Part shown: positions 15,313 through 23,606 of the stretch, in pieces
How positions within the stretch are numbered: position 1 is the stretch's first letter
How the letters are laid out: the number at the start of each line of letters is the position of its first letter
DNA from: SVTX01 sp045542075
GTDB taxonomy: Bacteria; Bacillota; Clostridia; Oscillospirales; CAG-272
Assembly (NCBI GenBank): GCA_045542075.1
Contig: JAZQKI010000045.1
Coordinates: 1-33,179, forward strand
Direction: 5' to 3'
Length of the DNA stretch: 33,179 nt
Position numbers and translations under genes: made by a program
The notes under the pieces: model-generated
Databases searched by the model: none
Told to the model about the DNA's origin: nothing
Seen by the model: only the letters and a program-made list of their open reading frames with translations

Positions 15313-16710
15313 ATGCCAAACCAACCGTATATTCCCGAATTTATAACCGTCCACCTCGGACCTCCCGACTCGGACGCGCCAAACGTCACCGTGCGCTTTG
15401 CGGATTACATCGCAAACGTAGCCTCAAGTGAGGTCTTCCCTACCTGGCCCGAGAGCGCGTTGCGCGCAAACATATACGCGCAGATTTCCTTTGCGCTCAA
15501 TCGGGTGTACACCGAATACTACCGCTCGCGCGGATATGATTTTGACATAACAAACTCCATAGCCATAGACCAGAGCTTTGTCAACGGACGCGATATATTT
15601 GAAAACGTGCAATCCATAGTGGATGAGATATTCAACAACTATATAAGCCGACAAGGAAACATCGAGCCGCTTTTCGCGCAATACTGCGACGGAATAGAGG
15701 TCACCTGCAACGGTCTGTCCCAATGGGGCTCGCTTGAGCTTGCAAATCAAGGATATGCGCCCTATGACATACTCACGTATTACTACGGCGACGACATCGA
15801 CATAATACAGGATGCCCCCGTCAGAGGCATTACCGCGAGCGTGCCGAGCTACCCATTGCAGCTTGGAAGCACGGGAGACGAGGTCAGAAGCGCGCAGATA
15901 CGTCTCAACCGCATATCCGCAAACTTCCCCGCCATACCCAAGATCAACCCTCCCTTTGGCTTTTTCACCGACGACACCGACGCGGCGGTGAGAAGATTTC
16001 AGGAGGTATTCGGTCTGACACCCGACGGCATTATCGGCAAGGCAACGTGGTATAAGCTTCAGAACATTTATAACAGCGTCAAGCGTATAAACGACCTCAA
16101 CTCCGAGGGTATAACTCTTGATGAGGTCACCCGCCAGTTCCCCGGAAATCTCTCCGAGGGCAGCCGCGGAATAGGTGTCACCACCCTGCAATATTATATC
16201 GACTATCTCTCGGAGTTTTACGATACTATTCCGTCGGTAGCACAGGACGGAGTCTTTGGCGCGTCTACAAGAGACGCGGTCATTGCCGCGCAGAACGTGT
16301 TTGGTCTTGAGCCCGACGGAGTCGTCGGAGAGGAAACGTGGAGAGCAATATACAACGCCTACATAGGAATAGTGCGGACAATTCCAATTCAGTACCGCGA
16401 GGGCAACACTATTCCTTTCCCCGGTGTATTTCTGAATATCGGCTCGGAGTCGGACGCGGTGCGTGTGCTTCAGGAATATCTCAATTATATAGCGGACTAT
16501 TACTCCGAGATACCCTCCGTAAATCCCACGGGATACTTTGGGGAGCGCACGCAGGAATCCGTAATAGCCTTTCAGGAGCTTTTCGGTCTGCCCGCAACGG
16601 GTACCGTCGGCCCTGTCGTCTGGGACAGAATAGCCGATATATACAGTGATCTTTACAACGGCATACAACCGCAGAGCGGTCAGTTTCCGGGCTACAATAT
16701 AGGCGAATAA
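15313..16710 (+). CDS. SpoIID-like domain protein with three peptidoglycan-binding repeats
   Basis: The chosen ATG at 15313 (AAAGGA nine bases upstream) gives 465 residues; the frame is open further upstream but overlaps the preceding gene. Residues about 10-165 resemble the SpoIID/LytB domain, with NVASSEVFPTWPESALRAN, AQISFALNRVYTEYY and, near its end, GLSQWGSLELANQGYAPYDILTYYYG. SpoIID is a lytic transglycosylase for septal peptidoglycan; Glu40 may be equivalent to the catalytic acid. Three PG_binding_1 modules follow (about 182-250, 290-360, 395-455), each with the GxxGxxVxxxQ and FGxxTxxAVxxFQ pattern. There is no visible signal peptide, consistent with mother-cell or spore-coat location, but that is inference. 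Confidence 0.8.
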   Translation: MPNQPYIPEFITVHLGPPDSDAPNVTVRFADYIANVASSEVFPTWPESALRANIYAQISFALNRVYTEYYRSRGYDFDITNSIAIDQSFVNGRDIFENVQSIVDEIFNNYISRQGNIEPLFAQYCDGIEVTCNGLSQWGSLELANQGYAPYDILTYYYGDDIDIIQDAPVRGITASVPSYPLQLGSTGDEVRSAQIRLNRISANFPAIPKINPPFGFFTDDTDAAVRRFQEVFGLTPDGIIGKATWYKLQNIYNSVKRINDLNSEGITLDEVTRQFPGNLSEGSRGIGVTTLQYYIDYLSEFYDTIPSVAQDGVFGASTRDAVIAAQNVFGLEPDGVVGEETWRAIYNAYIGIVRTIPIQYREGNTIPFPGVFLNIGSESDAVRVLQEYLNYIADYYSEIPSVNPTGYFGERTQESVIAFQELFGLPATGTVGPVVWDRIADIYSDLYNGIQPQSGQFPGYNIGE

Positions 16711-16728
16711 GAAAAGGGGTGGCGCAAT

Positions 16729-17289
16729 ATGTACAACAATTCAAACAACTTTTCGGGGACACAGACAGATCCCCAGAATCTTCAGGATGCAGTATCCTAT
16801 ATACAGACAAATCTCCGTCAGCTTTCATACCACGACGACGATATTTACAGTGTCGCCATAGACGGTATCTGGGGCAAGGAGACTCGGGACTCGCTGAGAA
16901 GCTTTCAGCGAAAATACGGATTGAGCGAGACGGGAGTTGCCGACCTTGAGACGTGGGAGCGGCTAAAGGACGAGGCGGATAAATCCCGCCGATTCCACTC
17001 CCCCACCGAGCCTATAAGGATCTTCCCGCGATACCCCGCGGATTATTTCTGGGACAGAGAAAGCTCGCCCATACATCTGCAGATATTGCAGTACGTTCTG
17101 CGCGAGCTTGAAACGGAATATAACCTCGGGGATATACAGCTCTCAGGCATTTATGATGACGTGACAAGGGACGCCGTGCTGAAATTCCAACAAAAAAACG
17201 GTCTGAACCCGACGGGTGTCGTTGACCGCATGACCTGGAACAGACTTGCGGAGCATTACAACAGGATCGCCGATATATCAAACCGTTAA
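16729..17289 (+). CDS. Peptidoglycan-binding domain protein
   Basis: The 186-residue product has two PG_binding_1-like units, one at about 18-80 (DGIWGKETRDSLRSFQRKYG, then TGVADLETWERL) and one at about 115-180 (GIYDDVTRDAVLKFQQKNG, then TGVVDRMTWNRL). No catalytic domain or signal peptide is seen. A strong GGGGTGG ribosome site precedes the ATG, 18 bases after the SpoIID-like gene, so they are one operon. The stop overlaps the end of the convergent HprK-like gene by 12 bases, with no terminator in between. Confidence 0.8.
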   Translation: MYNNSNNFSGTQTDPQNLQDAVSYIQTNLRQLSYHDDDIYSVAIDGIWGKETRDSLRSFQRKYGLSETGVADLETWERLKDEADKSRRFHSPTEPIRIFPRYPADYFWDRESSPIHLQILQYVLRELETEYNLGDIQLSGIYDDVTRDAVLKFQQKNGLNPTGVVDRMTWNRLAEHYNRIADISNR

Positions 17290-17979
17290 TATTTTGTTTT
17301 TTACGTAAATTGCGGATTCAACATCCTGATTGACCGAGATCAGATAAATATCCACGGATCTCAGAAAATCTGCCATATCCTTGGCAAACGTATCGTACAT
17401 CTCACTGCTTTCGGGATATACGGTCTGTCTGCACAGACGTGTCCACGCCTGCTTTGCGGTTATCCTCTCGACCGACGGAGTGTCCGCCCGCTTGATAAAG
17501 CAGAGCTTTGTGACCTTCACAGAGGAGTTATCACCAAGGTCCTCTTTACCTCTCCAGGGCGTACCGTGAGCTATAAACTCACTGCCCTCGCGCTTTATTA
17601 TGGGCTTGTCGCCGTTGACGACCTTTACCTTGTCCCCAAAGGCATCCCGCCAGAGATTTACGTGTGTGGTCTTACCAACTCCGCGCTTTGCTGAGAAGAT
17701 TATTCCCTCGCCCTCGTACTCAATTACCGCGCCGTGCAAAAGGAACGCGTGATATGGAGGCAGCTTTGCCGCTATCTTTCGGGACAGAAGCACTCTCTCA
17801 ACCACTCTCGGACAGGTTTCGTATCCGCAGCCCTCGATATACTTATTTATCTCGTCCGCGGAAACACCGACTCTGAAGCTGGGAGGACCGTCACACGCCC
17901 AATCCTTGCAGTATTCGTATATGTAAGACTGCTTATTATCTATTTCCATAACAATGTCGGCAATTTTCAGATTAAACAC
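17278..17979 (-). CDS. HPr-kinase/PEPCK-like P-loop protein
   Basis: The 233-residue product starts at a GTG with GGGAG six bases upstream. It carries a P-loop, SAKRGVGKTTH at 96-106, preceded by LLHGAVIEYEGEGIIF, and then NGDKP at 122-126 and GTPWRGKE at 139-146. These belong to the HprK-like kinase family that is common as an orphan gene in Clostridia and sometimes sits with PqqD-like genes. It is much shorter than real HPr kinase and lacks that protein's N-terminal domain, so HPr is probably not the substrate. The target is unknown. No PqqD partner is seen nearby. Confidence 0.75.
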   Translation of the reverse strand: MFNLKIADIVMEIDNKQSYIYEYCKDWACDGPPSFRVGVSADEINKYIEGCGYETCPRVVERVLLSRKIAAKLPPYHAFLLHGAVIEYEGEGIIFSAKRGVGKTTHVNLWRDAFGDKVKVVNGDKPIIKREGSEFIAHGTPWRGKEDLGDNSSVKVTKLCFIKRADTPSVERITAKQAWTRLCRQTVYPESSEMYDTFAKDMADFLRSVDIYLISVNQDVESAIYVKNKILTV

Positions 17980-18015
17980 GGCATTCTCCCTTCTTCAGAA
18001 TTTATAGGATATGCT

Positions 18016-18042
18016 TTCGGCGGAACGCTTTGTTCCGCCGAA
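18016..18042. terminator. Strong GC-rich hairpin between the membrane-protein and HprK-like genes
   Basis: TTCGGCGGAAC (18016-18026) and GTTCCGCCGAA (18032-18042) form an 11-base-pair stem with a five-base loop, just after the membrane protein stop at 18054. There is no long T-run on the minus strand, so it may be a weak terminator or an RNA-stabilising stem. Confidence 0.5.
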
Positions 18043-18053
18043 GCTTATTGTAA

Positions 18054-18737
18054 TCAGAACTTTTCTATGTTTCTCTTTGCGCAGTTGAACATCTTGTTTT
18101 CAAGATATGCCTTGTTGTCCGAAAGGAACTTTCTGGTCTTTTCGTAATTTCCGTTAGCCGTTGCGTGAAGCTTTACGATATATTTGCCGAACTCGTCACC
18201 GTTGCTTGCGATATTGTCCTGAATATCAGCGATAAGCTCGGAATCCGCGTTAAGATAAAGCTCCCAAAGTGCGGGAACGTCTTTATCCGCAAGGTCATAT
18301 ACCATCTTGTAGGCAAGGAGAGTTTTGAGCTCGTCAACACCGTCGAATGCCTCGTCGTTATCAAATACGTTGTCTGTCCAGATCTCCTTTATGCTGCTCG
18401 AGATACGGCTCATAAAGAATGCCATTCTCTTGTTTACAAGCTCGAATGTAAGTACGTCTGCGCTGAGATTTCTCTCTGTTTCGGAATCGTACAGGAACAG
18501 ATTAGGCTCCTCGTCCTCAAATCCGTTGTCCTTCACAAGAAGCACGAAATACGTGACAACACAGCCAAGAAGCACCATAACAACAGACATTATGATGAAC
18601 ATTACCTTATAGAAGGTAGTATTCGCAAGTGTCAGAGCAAGCACGATAAGCGCTACACCGCCAAGGATAAGCACACCTGCCGCAATAGACATAATAAGCA
18701 AGAGATTGTTTTTAATTACACTTTTGATCTTTTCCAT
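18054..18737 (-). CDS. Hypothetical two-helix membrane protein
   Basis: The 227-residue product has two hydrophobic helices at about 11-38 and 43-68, with a short turn between, followed by a roughly 160-residue hydrophilic and mainly helical domain (DEEPNLFLYDSETERNLSADVL onward, with many acidic residues). The pattern suggests an integral membrane anchor with a cytoplasmic domain. I recognise no family. It has its own consensus promoter and is transcribed away from the hydratase gene. Confidence 0.7.
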   Translation of the reverse strand: MEKIKSVIKNNLLLIMSIAAGVLILGGVALIVLALTLANTTFYKVMFIIMSVVMVLLGCVVTYFVLLVKDNGFEDEEPNLFLYDSETERNLSADVLTFELVNKRMAFFMSRISSSIKEIWTDNVFDNDEAFDGVDELKTLLAYKMVYDLADKDVPALWELYLNADSELIADIQDNIASNGDEFGKYIVKLHATANGNYEKTRKFLSDNKAYLENKMFNCAKRNIEKF

Positions 18738-18791
18738 ATAGCTAAACCCAAACTTTCTGATTTTTTTGCATAAGCATAATAATACAAGTTA

Positions 18792-18820
18792 ATTATATCA
18801 CACTATTATTTTTTTTGCAA
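18792..18820 (-). promoter_or_regulatory. Promoter of the two-helix membrane protein gene
   Basis: On the minus strand TTGCAA (18820-18815) and TATAAT (18797-18792) are 17 bases apart. Confidence 0.7.
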
Positions 18821-18875
18821 GCCGTTTTGCGAAATTTTTATAGAAAAAAGCCACCTCCCTATTTTCACATTTTAC

Positions 18876-18904
18876 TTGACTAAACCGCTCGGGAATGTTA
18901 TAAT
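18876..18904 (+). promoter_or_regulatory. Promoter of the aconitase-family hydratase gene
   Basis: TTGACT (18876-18881) and a perfect TATAAT (18899-18904) are 17 bases apart, 42 bases before the ATG. This promoter is divergent from that of the membrane protein. Confidence 0.75.
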
Positions 18905-18946
18905 AAAATATGATTTTTCAAAATTCCATTAAAGGAGGACTTTCAA

Positions 18947-21193
18947 ATGGTAAAGCTCCACGCAGGCGGCGTGTTTCTTTGCGACGGTAAGGTATGCGAG
19001 ACCTCTCCCATATCCGCCTCAGAGGCAAGAAAAAACACTATAACCGCTTCTGTTCTTTCTGCACACAATACATCGGGTAGCGACGAGGCTCTCAAGATAA
19101 AATTTGACGCGCTTGTATCTCACGATATTACATACGTTGGAATCATTCAGACCGCGCGCATAGGCGGACTGCGTGAGTTCCCCATTCCCTACGCGCTTAC
19201 AAACTGCCACAACAGTCTTTGCGCGGTTGGCGGCACTATAAATGAGGACGACCATGTTTTCGGTCTGTCCGCGGCAAAAAAATACGGCGGAATTTATGTT
19301 CCCGCAAATCAGTCGGTAATTCACTCCTACGCTCGCGAGGAGCTTTGCGGCTGCGGCAAAATGATTTTAGGCTCTGACTCCCATACGCGTTACGGTGCTT
19401 TAGGTACGATGGGCGTTGGCGAGGGCGGTCCCGAGCTTGTAAAGCAGCTTCTTTGCGACACGTATGACATAAAATCCCCCGAGGTAGTGCTCGTGTACCT
19501 CACAGGCGCCCCCAGGCACGGCATAGGCCCTCACGACGTGGCATTAGCTCTCGTCGGCGCGACCTTCAAGTGCGGCTTTGTAAAGAACAAGGTGCTTGAA
19601 TTCGTAGGCCCGGGCGTAAAGAATCTTCCCATCGACTTCCGTAACGGCATTGACGTTATGACCACCGAGACGACATGTCTTTCGTCTATCTGGGAGACCG
19701 ACGAGGTAGTGCAAAAGCACTACGAGGCCCACGGACGCCCCGAGCAGTACAAAAAGCTCACCCCGGGCAATATCGCATACTACGACTCGCTTATTGAGAT
19801 AGACCTCTCGGCAGTTGAATCCATGATTGCCCTCCCCTTCCACCCCTCAAACGTCTACACGATCCACGAATTTGTGGAAAATGCGGAACAGATCCTCAAG
19901 TCCGTTGTGGAGGAGGCAAGAAAGAAATTCCCCAAGTGCAAGCTTGACCTCGTATCCAAGATACAGCCCGACGGAAGCGTGCTTGCTGACCAGGGTATTA
20001 TCGCGGGCTGCTCGGGCGGAATGTTCGACAGCATAGTTGAGGCGGGCGCGATCCTCAAGGATAAGAGTGTGGGCAACAGCTATTTCAACCTTTCGGTATA
20101 TCCCACAAGCATTCCCGTGTCCCTTGAGCTTACGCGCAAGGGCGTGACTGCCGATCTTCTGGCGGCGGGCGCGGTAATTAAGCCCTCCTTCTGCGGTCCC
20201 TGCTTCGGCGCAGGCGACGTTCCAGCCAACAACGGTTTTTCTCTCCGTCACACCACCCGTAATTTCCCCAACCGCGAGGGCTCAAAGCCCGGCGAGGGAC
20301 AGATCTCGGGCGTGGCTCTCATGGACGCGCGTTCAATCGCGGCTACTGCGGCAAATGGCGGCAGGATCACCGCGGCGACGGATATAGATTATGATTACAC
20401 TCCTCTTGAATATACCTTTGATAAGTCGGTATATGAAAAGAGACTTTACTATGGCTACGGCTCACCTCAGCCCGAGACAGAGCTTATCCTCGGACCCAAT
20501 ATCACGAGCTGGCCCGATCAGTATGAGCTTGCGGAAAATCTCCTGCTCGAGCTTGCGGCGGTCATTCACGACCCCGTGACCACCACCGACGAGCTCATTC
20601 CCTCGGGTGAGACTTCCTCGCTCCGCTCAAATCCCCTGCGTCTGTCCGAATTTACGCTCTCCCGCCGTGTTCCCGAATACGTTGGCAACTCAAAGGCGGT
20701 TGCGGCTGACGAAAAGCTACGCCGCGAGGGTAATCCGTCAGAAAAGCTTTTGTCGCTTCTCTCAAAGGTCGGTGACGCGGAGGCACTTGCGCAGAACACA
20801 CAGTTCGGCTCCTGCGTATTCGCAAACAAGCCCGGTGACGGAAGCGCGCGCGAGCAGGCAGCCTCATGTCAGAAGGTGCTTGGCGGATTTGGAAACATCT
20901 GCTATGAATTCGCGACAAAGAGATACCGCTCCAACTGTATCAACTGGGGAATCCTCCCCTTCACCCTCGCCCCAAACACCAAATTTGAGTACGAGCAGGG
21001 CGACTGCGTTTATATTGGCGGCATAAGACAAGCTCTTACAGACGGCAAGGAGAAATTTGGCGCAACCGTGATCCGCAAGGACGGTACAACAGAGCCTCTG
21101 ACGCTCTACGTCAATGGACTGACAGAGGAAGAAAAGCAGATACTCCTCTGCGGCTGCCTTATGAATTACTACAAACAAAAGAATAATCTCTAA
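18947..21193 (+). CDS. Aconitase-family hydratase (YbhJ-like)
   Basis: The 748-residue product is an aconitase-superfamily hydro-lyase. It shows LGSDSHTRYGALG (141-153, the DSHT motif), GCSGGMFDS with Cys355, and CGPC with Cys416 and Cys419, the three ligands expected for a [4Fe-4S] cluster. RNFPNREG (438-445) carries the active-site Arg region. The overall text is close to E. coli YbhJ and clostridial proteins annotated simply as hydratase, rather than AcnA or LeuC. The substrate is unknown. AGGAGG precedes the ATG. It is a single-gene unit between its own promoter and a terminator. No other citrate-cycle genes are nearby. Confidence 0.85.
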   Translation: MVKLHAGGVFLCDGKVCETSPISASEARKNTITASVLSAHNTSGSDEALKIKFDALVSHDITYVGIIQTARIGGLREFPIPYALTNCHNSLCAVGGTINEDDHVFGLSAAKKYGGIYVPANQSVIHSYAREELCGCGKMILGSDSHTRYGALGTMGVGEGGPELVKQLLCDTYDIKSPEVVLVYLTGAPRHGIGPHDVALALVGATFKCGFVKNKVLEFVGPGVKNLPIDFRNGIDVMTTETTCLSSIWETDEVVQKHYEAHGRPEQYKKLTPGNIAYYDSLIEIDLSAVESMIALPFHPSNVYTIHEFVENAEQILKSVVEEARKKFPKCKLDLVSKIQPDGSVLADQGIIAGCSGGMFDSIVEAGAILKDKSVGNSYFNLSVYPTSIPVSLELTRKGVTADLLAAGAVIKPSFCGPCFGAGDVPANNGFSLRHTTRNFPNREGSKPGEGQISGVALMDARSIAATAANGGRITAATDIDYDYTPLEYTFDKSVYEKRLYYGYGSPQPETELILGPNITSWPDQYELAENLLLELAAVIHDPVTTTDELIPSGETSSLRSNPLRLSEFTLSRRVPEYVGNSKAVAADEKLRREGNPSEKLLSLLSKVGDAEALAQNTQFGSCVFANKPGDGSAREQAASCQKVLGGFGNICYEFATKRYRSNCINWGILPFTLAPNTKFEYEQGDCVYIGGIRQALTDGKEKFGATVIRKDGTTEPLTLYVNGLTEEEKQILLCGCLMNYYKQKNNL

Positions 21194-21202
21194 TACAAAC
21201 AC

Positions 21203-21236
21203 AACAGGCGGCACGATGTGCCGCCCTGTTTTTTTA
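21203..21236 (+). terminator. Intrinsic terminator after the hydratase gene
   Basis: GGCGGCAC and GTGCCGCC (21207-21214, 21218-21225) form an eight-base stem with a three-base loop, followed by CTG and a run of seven T. It also lies just past the end of the convergent lipoprotein gene. Confidence 0.9.
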
Positions 21237-21695
21237 TTCTATCTCATAAGCAATCTCAATGTGAGCGGATTCACCGGCAATTCGCAGGTGATATTCGCCG
21301 TTGTCCGAAAAGGTGACACTCTCCTGTGTGCCATCAGCCTTCAGATCGGCAAAAATCTCTCCGTCCTTAACTATGAAAAGTCTAAAATTACCACTCTCGA
21401 CAGATGCGGTCAACGTCAAGGTCTTCTCCTCTCCGCGAATTCTGATGCTTTCTATTGTATTCACTCCGGAGAATTTATTTATACGTATCTTTACCTTGCC
21501 GTTTATCTCAGACCTTGTGCTACCCTGCTGCAAGTAGGATCCTCCGCCAACCATATCCTCGTCCGTCAGTGAGCAGAGCGAATGGTCGTCTTCTCCGTTG
21601 GTGTCCTCAATATGCGACATACACGAGCTGAATGTCAAAAGGCTTATTGACAGCAGTAGCAGCAACACGGTAATTTTGCAAATCGTTCTTTTCAT
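21234..21695 (-). CDS. Hypothetical lipoprotein
   Basis: The 153-residue product has a positively charged start (MKRTICK), a hydrophobic stretch to about residue 21 and a lipobox LTFSSC ending at Cys25, so it should be lipidated and anchored outside the cell membrane. The mature part contains a strand-rich domain (VESGNFRLFIVKDGEIFADLK...QESVTFSDNGEYHLRIAGESA), similar to bacterial beta-sandwich lipoproteins. The family is not known to me. AGGAGGG precedes the ATG. Confidence 0.75.
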   Translation of the reverse strand: MKRTICKITVLLLLLSISLLTFSSCMSHIEDTNGEDDHSLCSLTDEDMVGGGSYLQQGSTRSEINGKVKIRINKFSGVNTIESIRIRGEEKTLTLTASVESGNFRLFIVKDGEIFADLKADGTQESVTFSDNGEYHLRIAGESAHIEIAYEIE

Positions 21696-21721
21696 TTTCT
21701 TTCCCTCCTAAAGATTAAAAA

Positions 21722-21771
21722 GTGCGCAGCCGAAGCCACGCACCAAAAAATACGTAGCTCCACTTGCTACG
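21722..21771 (-). promoter_or_regulatory. Two terminator-like hairpins in the leader of the lipoprotein gene
   Basis: On the minus strand a stem CGTAGC/GCTACG (21771-21753) with a seven-base loop is followed by TATTTTTT. A second stem (21743-21722), closed by a TTCG loop with nine pairs including two G-T pairs, is followed by TTTTT. Both precede the lipoprotein's ribosome site, so they could attenuate transcription or terminate a short RNA. Confidence 0.5.
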
Positions 21772-22042
21772 ACGCAATTAAGCTTTTCATATCCATTTTT
21801 ACTATCGTAAAGGCATACAAAAAGGGAGCATGAATTTTTACCATATTAAAACAGTAAAAAAACGCACCTTCACGACCAAATGAAAGGTTTTTAACATTTA
21901 ATTGTGTCGCAAGCTTATTCTACCATCTTTTAGCATTGTTGTCAACAAAAAAATTCCAACTGAAAAGCCTGAATCAATAACTCATCGTTTACGCGCCTTG
22001 AGTTCACAATTCTTAAAAATTATTAAATCCGTGAACAAAGTA
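21772..22042. other. AT-rich intergenic region
   Basis: The gap between the lipoprotein start and the YwaF-like gene exceeds 400 bases. Apart from the two hairpins at its left end and the promoter at its right end I see no gene or known RNA. The open frame from 21902 lacks a ribosome site and a family. Confidence 0.5.
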
Positions 22043-22071
22043 TTGCTATTCGACATTTATCGTGCTATAAT
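22043..22071 (+). promoter_or_regulatory. Promoter of the YwaF-like gene
   Basis: TTGCTA (22043-22048) and TATAAT (22066-22071) are 17 bases apart, 33 bases before the ATG. Confidence 0.75.
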
Positions 22072-22104
22072 GTCGAGGATCAAATACAAAATTCTGGAGG
22101 CATT

Positions 22105-22848
22105 ATGACCTGGGGACTTTTCAGCACCGTTCACATCATCAGCTTGTTTGTATCCGCGGCGATAATTATAGGTGTTTATTTTATTTTGAAAATACTGCCT
22201 GAAAAGGCAAGACTTATTACCTTATTCATTCTCTCCCTCGCGGGAATATCCGCGATAATATTCAATCTCGTTGCGTGGGGCTCACCGCTTGAGTATCTCC
22301 CTCTGCACATGTGCTCTATCACGGCGATGCTTTTACCTATCGTGGTGCTTACAAGAAACAAGGTGCTTGGCAATCTTTTGCTTGTCTGGTGTCTTGGCGC
22401 TATCATCGCTCTTGTGGTACACAACATTCCCGAATGCGTTATCCCGTCGGCGACATTCTTCTTTTACTACATTCCTCACACGCTTGAGTTTGCCGTGGTT
22501 ATTTATCTGTTCAAATTCAAGTACATCAAGGCAGAGGCAAAATATATTCCCTCTACCATAGGAATCACGCTTGGTATTTACACTCTCGTGCATCTGACAA
22601 ACGTAATTCTCAACAACCACTTTGCGGCAAACAATATCCTCGACAGATTCGGAAATCCCTTGCAGGTAAACTATATGTTCTCTGTAAGCCCCATAGGCAA
22701 CCCCGTGCTTGAGATATTCTACAAGATAATCCCGCACAGCTATTGGTATATGTACCTTGCCGTCGTGGTGCTTGTGGTGTACCTCGGCTGCCTGTTTCTG
22801 CCGAAGATCATCATCTCGAAAATCAAAGCAAAAAAAGAGAAGGCGTGA
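22105..22848 (+). CDS. YwaF/TIGR02206-family integral membrane protein
   Basis: The 247-residue product has about seven hydrophobic helices and the family signature of an N-terminal helix pair followed by PLHMCSITAMLLPIVVL (about 66-82), typical of TIGR02206/YwaF proteins. It ends with a lysine-rich cytoplasmic tail. The biochemical role of the family is not established. CTGGAGG precedes the ATG and the gene is monocistronic, ending inside the loop of its terminator. Confidence 0.8.
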   Translation: MTWGLFSTVHIISLFVSAAIIIGVYFILKILPEKARLITLFILSLAGISAIIFNLVAWGSPLEYLPLHMCSITAMLLPIVVLTRNKVLGNLLLVWCLGAIIALVVHNIPECVIPSATFFFYYIPHTLEFAVVIYLFKFKYIKAEAKYIPSTIGITLGIYTLVHLTNVILNNHFAANNILDRFGNPLQVNYMFSVSPIGNPVLEIFYKIIPHSYWYMYLAVVVLVVYLGCLFLPKIIISKIKAKKEKA

Positions 22849-22859
22849 TGCCTTCTCTT
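22835..22859. terminator. Bidirectional terminator between convergent membrane-protein genes
   Basis: AAGAGAAGGC and GCCTTCTCTT form a ten-base perfect stem with a five-base loop, with TTTTAT after it on the plus strand and a T-rich run on the minus strand. The stop codon of the YwaF-like gene is in the loop. Confidence 0.85.
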
Positions 22860-22869
22860 TTATGTTGTC

Positions 22870-23445
22870 TTATTTTTTAGTTGATTTGGGATCGGGCCTG
22901 TCGCTTTCGGGATATTCAAACTGAAACATTTTCGCGATCTTTTTACTCTTGAGTCCCACAACGTAGGAAACAAATATTACAACAAGCGCGGGGATCGTGA
23001 TAAGGAAATACATACTCCAATGAGGCCAAAGCAAAATCAGTCCCACGTACATTCCCTCAATTATCATGGCGATAGCGACACACACACTTCCTACCGATCC
23101 GAAAAATCCAACGCTTGAGAATACCTCTCCGAGCATAATAAACACCGCGAGCAGAAGATTTATCGAGTTTGCAAGCAGCCAGAGCTTTACGGGAAGCATA
23201 TAGTCGGGCTTGGATTTTCCAATGTCCACGGAAACTCTGTCATCCGCGCCGAGCTTATACGCAACGGTGAATTCAAGGAAAAGATAAAAAATTATTGAAA
23301 ATATAGACGCGGCTATTTTGAACGTGGGGTTTTCAAGCTTGTTGGCGACAAACAAAAAGCCCACGCCGAAAAATATACCGATAACTATCTGATTCAAAAG
23401 CAGCTTAACGGCATTATAAGAATGCTTTACAAAAAAGTCCTTCAT
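22870..23445 (-). CDS. Hypothetical multi-pass membrane protein
   Basis: The 191-residue product has about five hydrophobic helices: near 15-35, 43-64, 84-103, 108-130 and 138-163. It has a lysine-rich start and a polar tail ending DRPDPKSTKK. I recognise no family or motif. Its ribosome site is modest (GAGAGAATATG). It is transcribed alone, convergent with the YwaF-like gene. Confidence 0.65.
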   Translation of the reverse strand: MKDFFVKHSYNAVKLLLNQIVIGIFFGVGFLFVANKLENPTFKIAASIFSIIFYLFLEFTVAYKLGADDRVSVDIGKSKPDYMLPVKLWLLANSINLLLAVFIMLGEVFSSVGFFGSVGSVCVAIAMIIEGMYVGLILLWPHWSMYFLITIPALVVIFVSYVVGLKSKKIAKMFQFEYPESDRPDPKSTKK

Positions 23446-23606
23446 ATTCTCTCTCCAAAAAATTTGTTCACTTAATTATAACTGATTCCTCCCTTTTTTT
23501 CAACAAGGAATGCAGAAAATTTACAGATTATCCACTAAATAAATAATCAGTCATTGTATAATGTAACTGTAAACTTGATTTTGTATAATTGTGAAAGGAT
23601 AAAATC

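Noticed and set aside
15424..16668. 414-residue open frame on the minus strand
   Set aside because: Shadow of the SpoIID-like gene in its codon-biased region; no plausible start signal.
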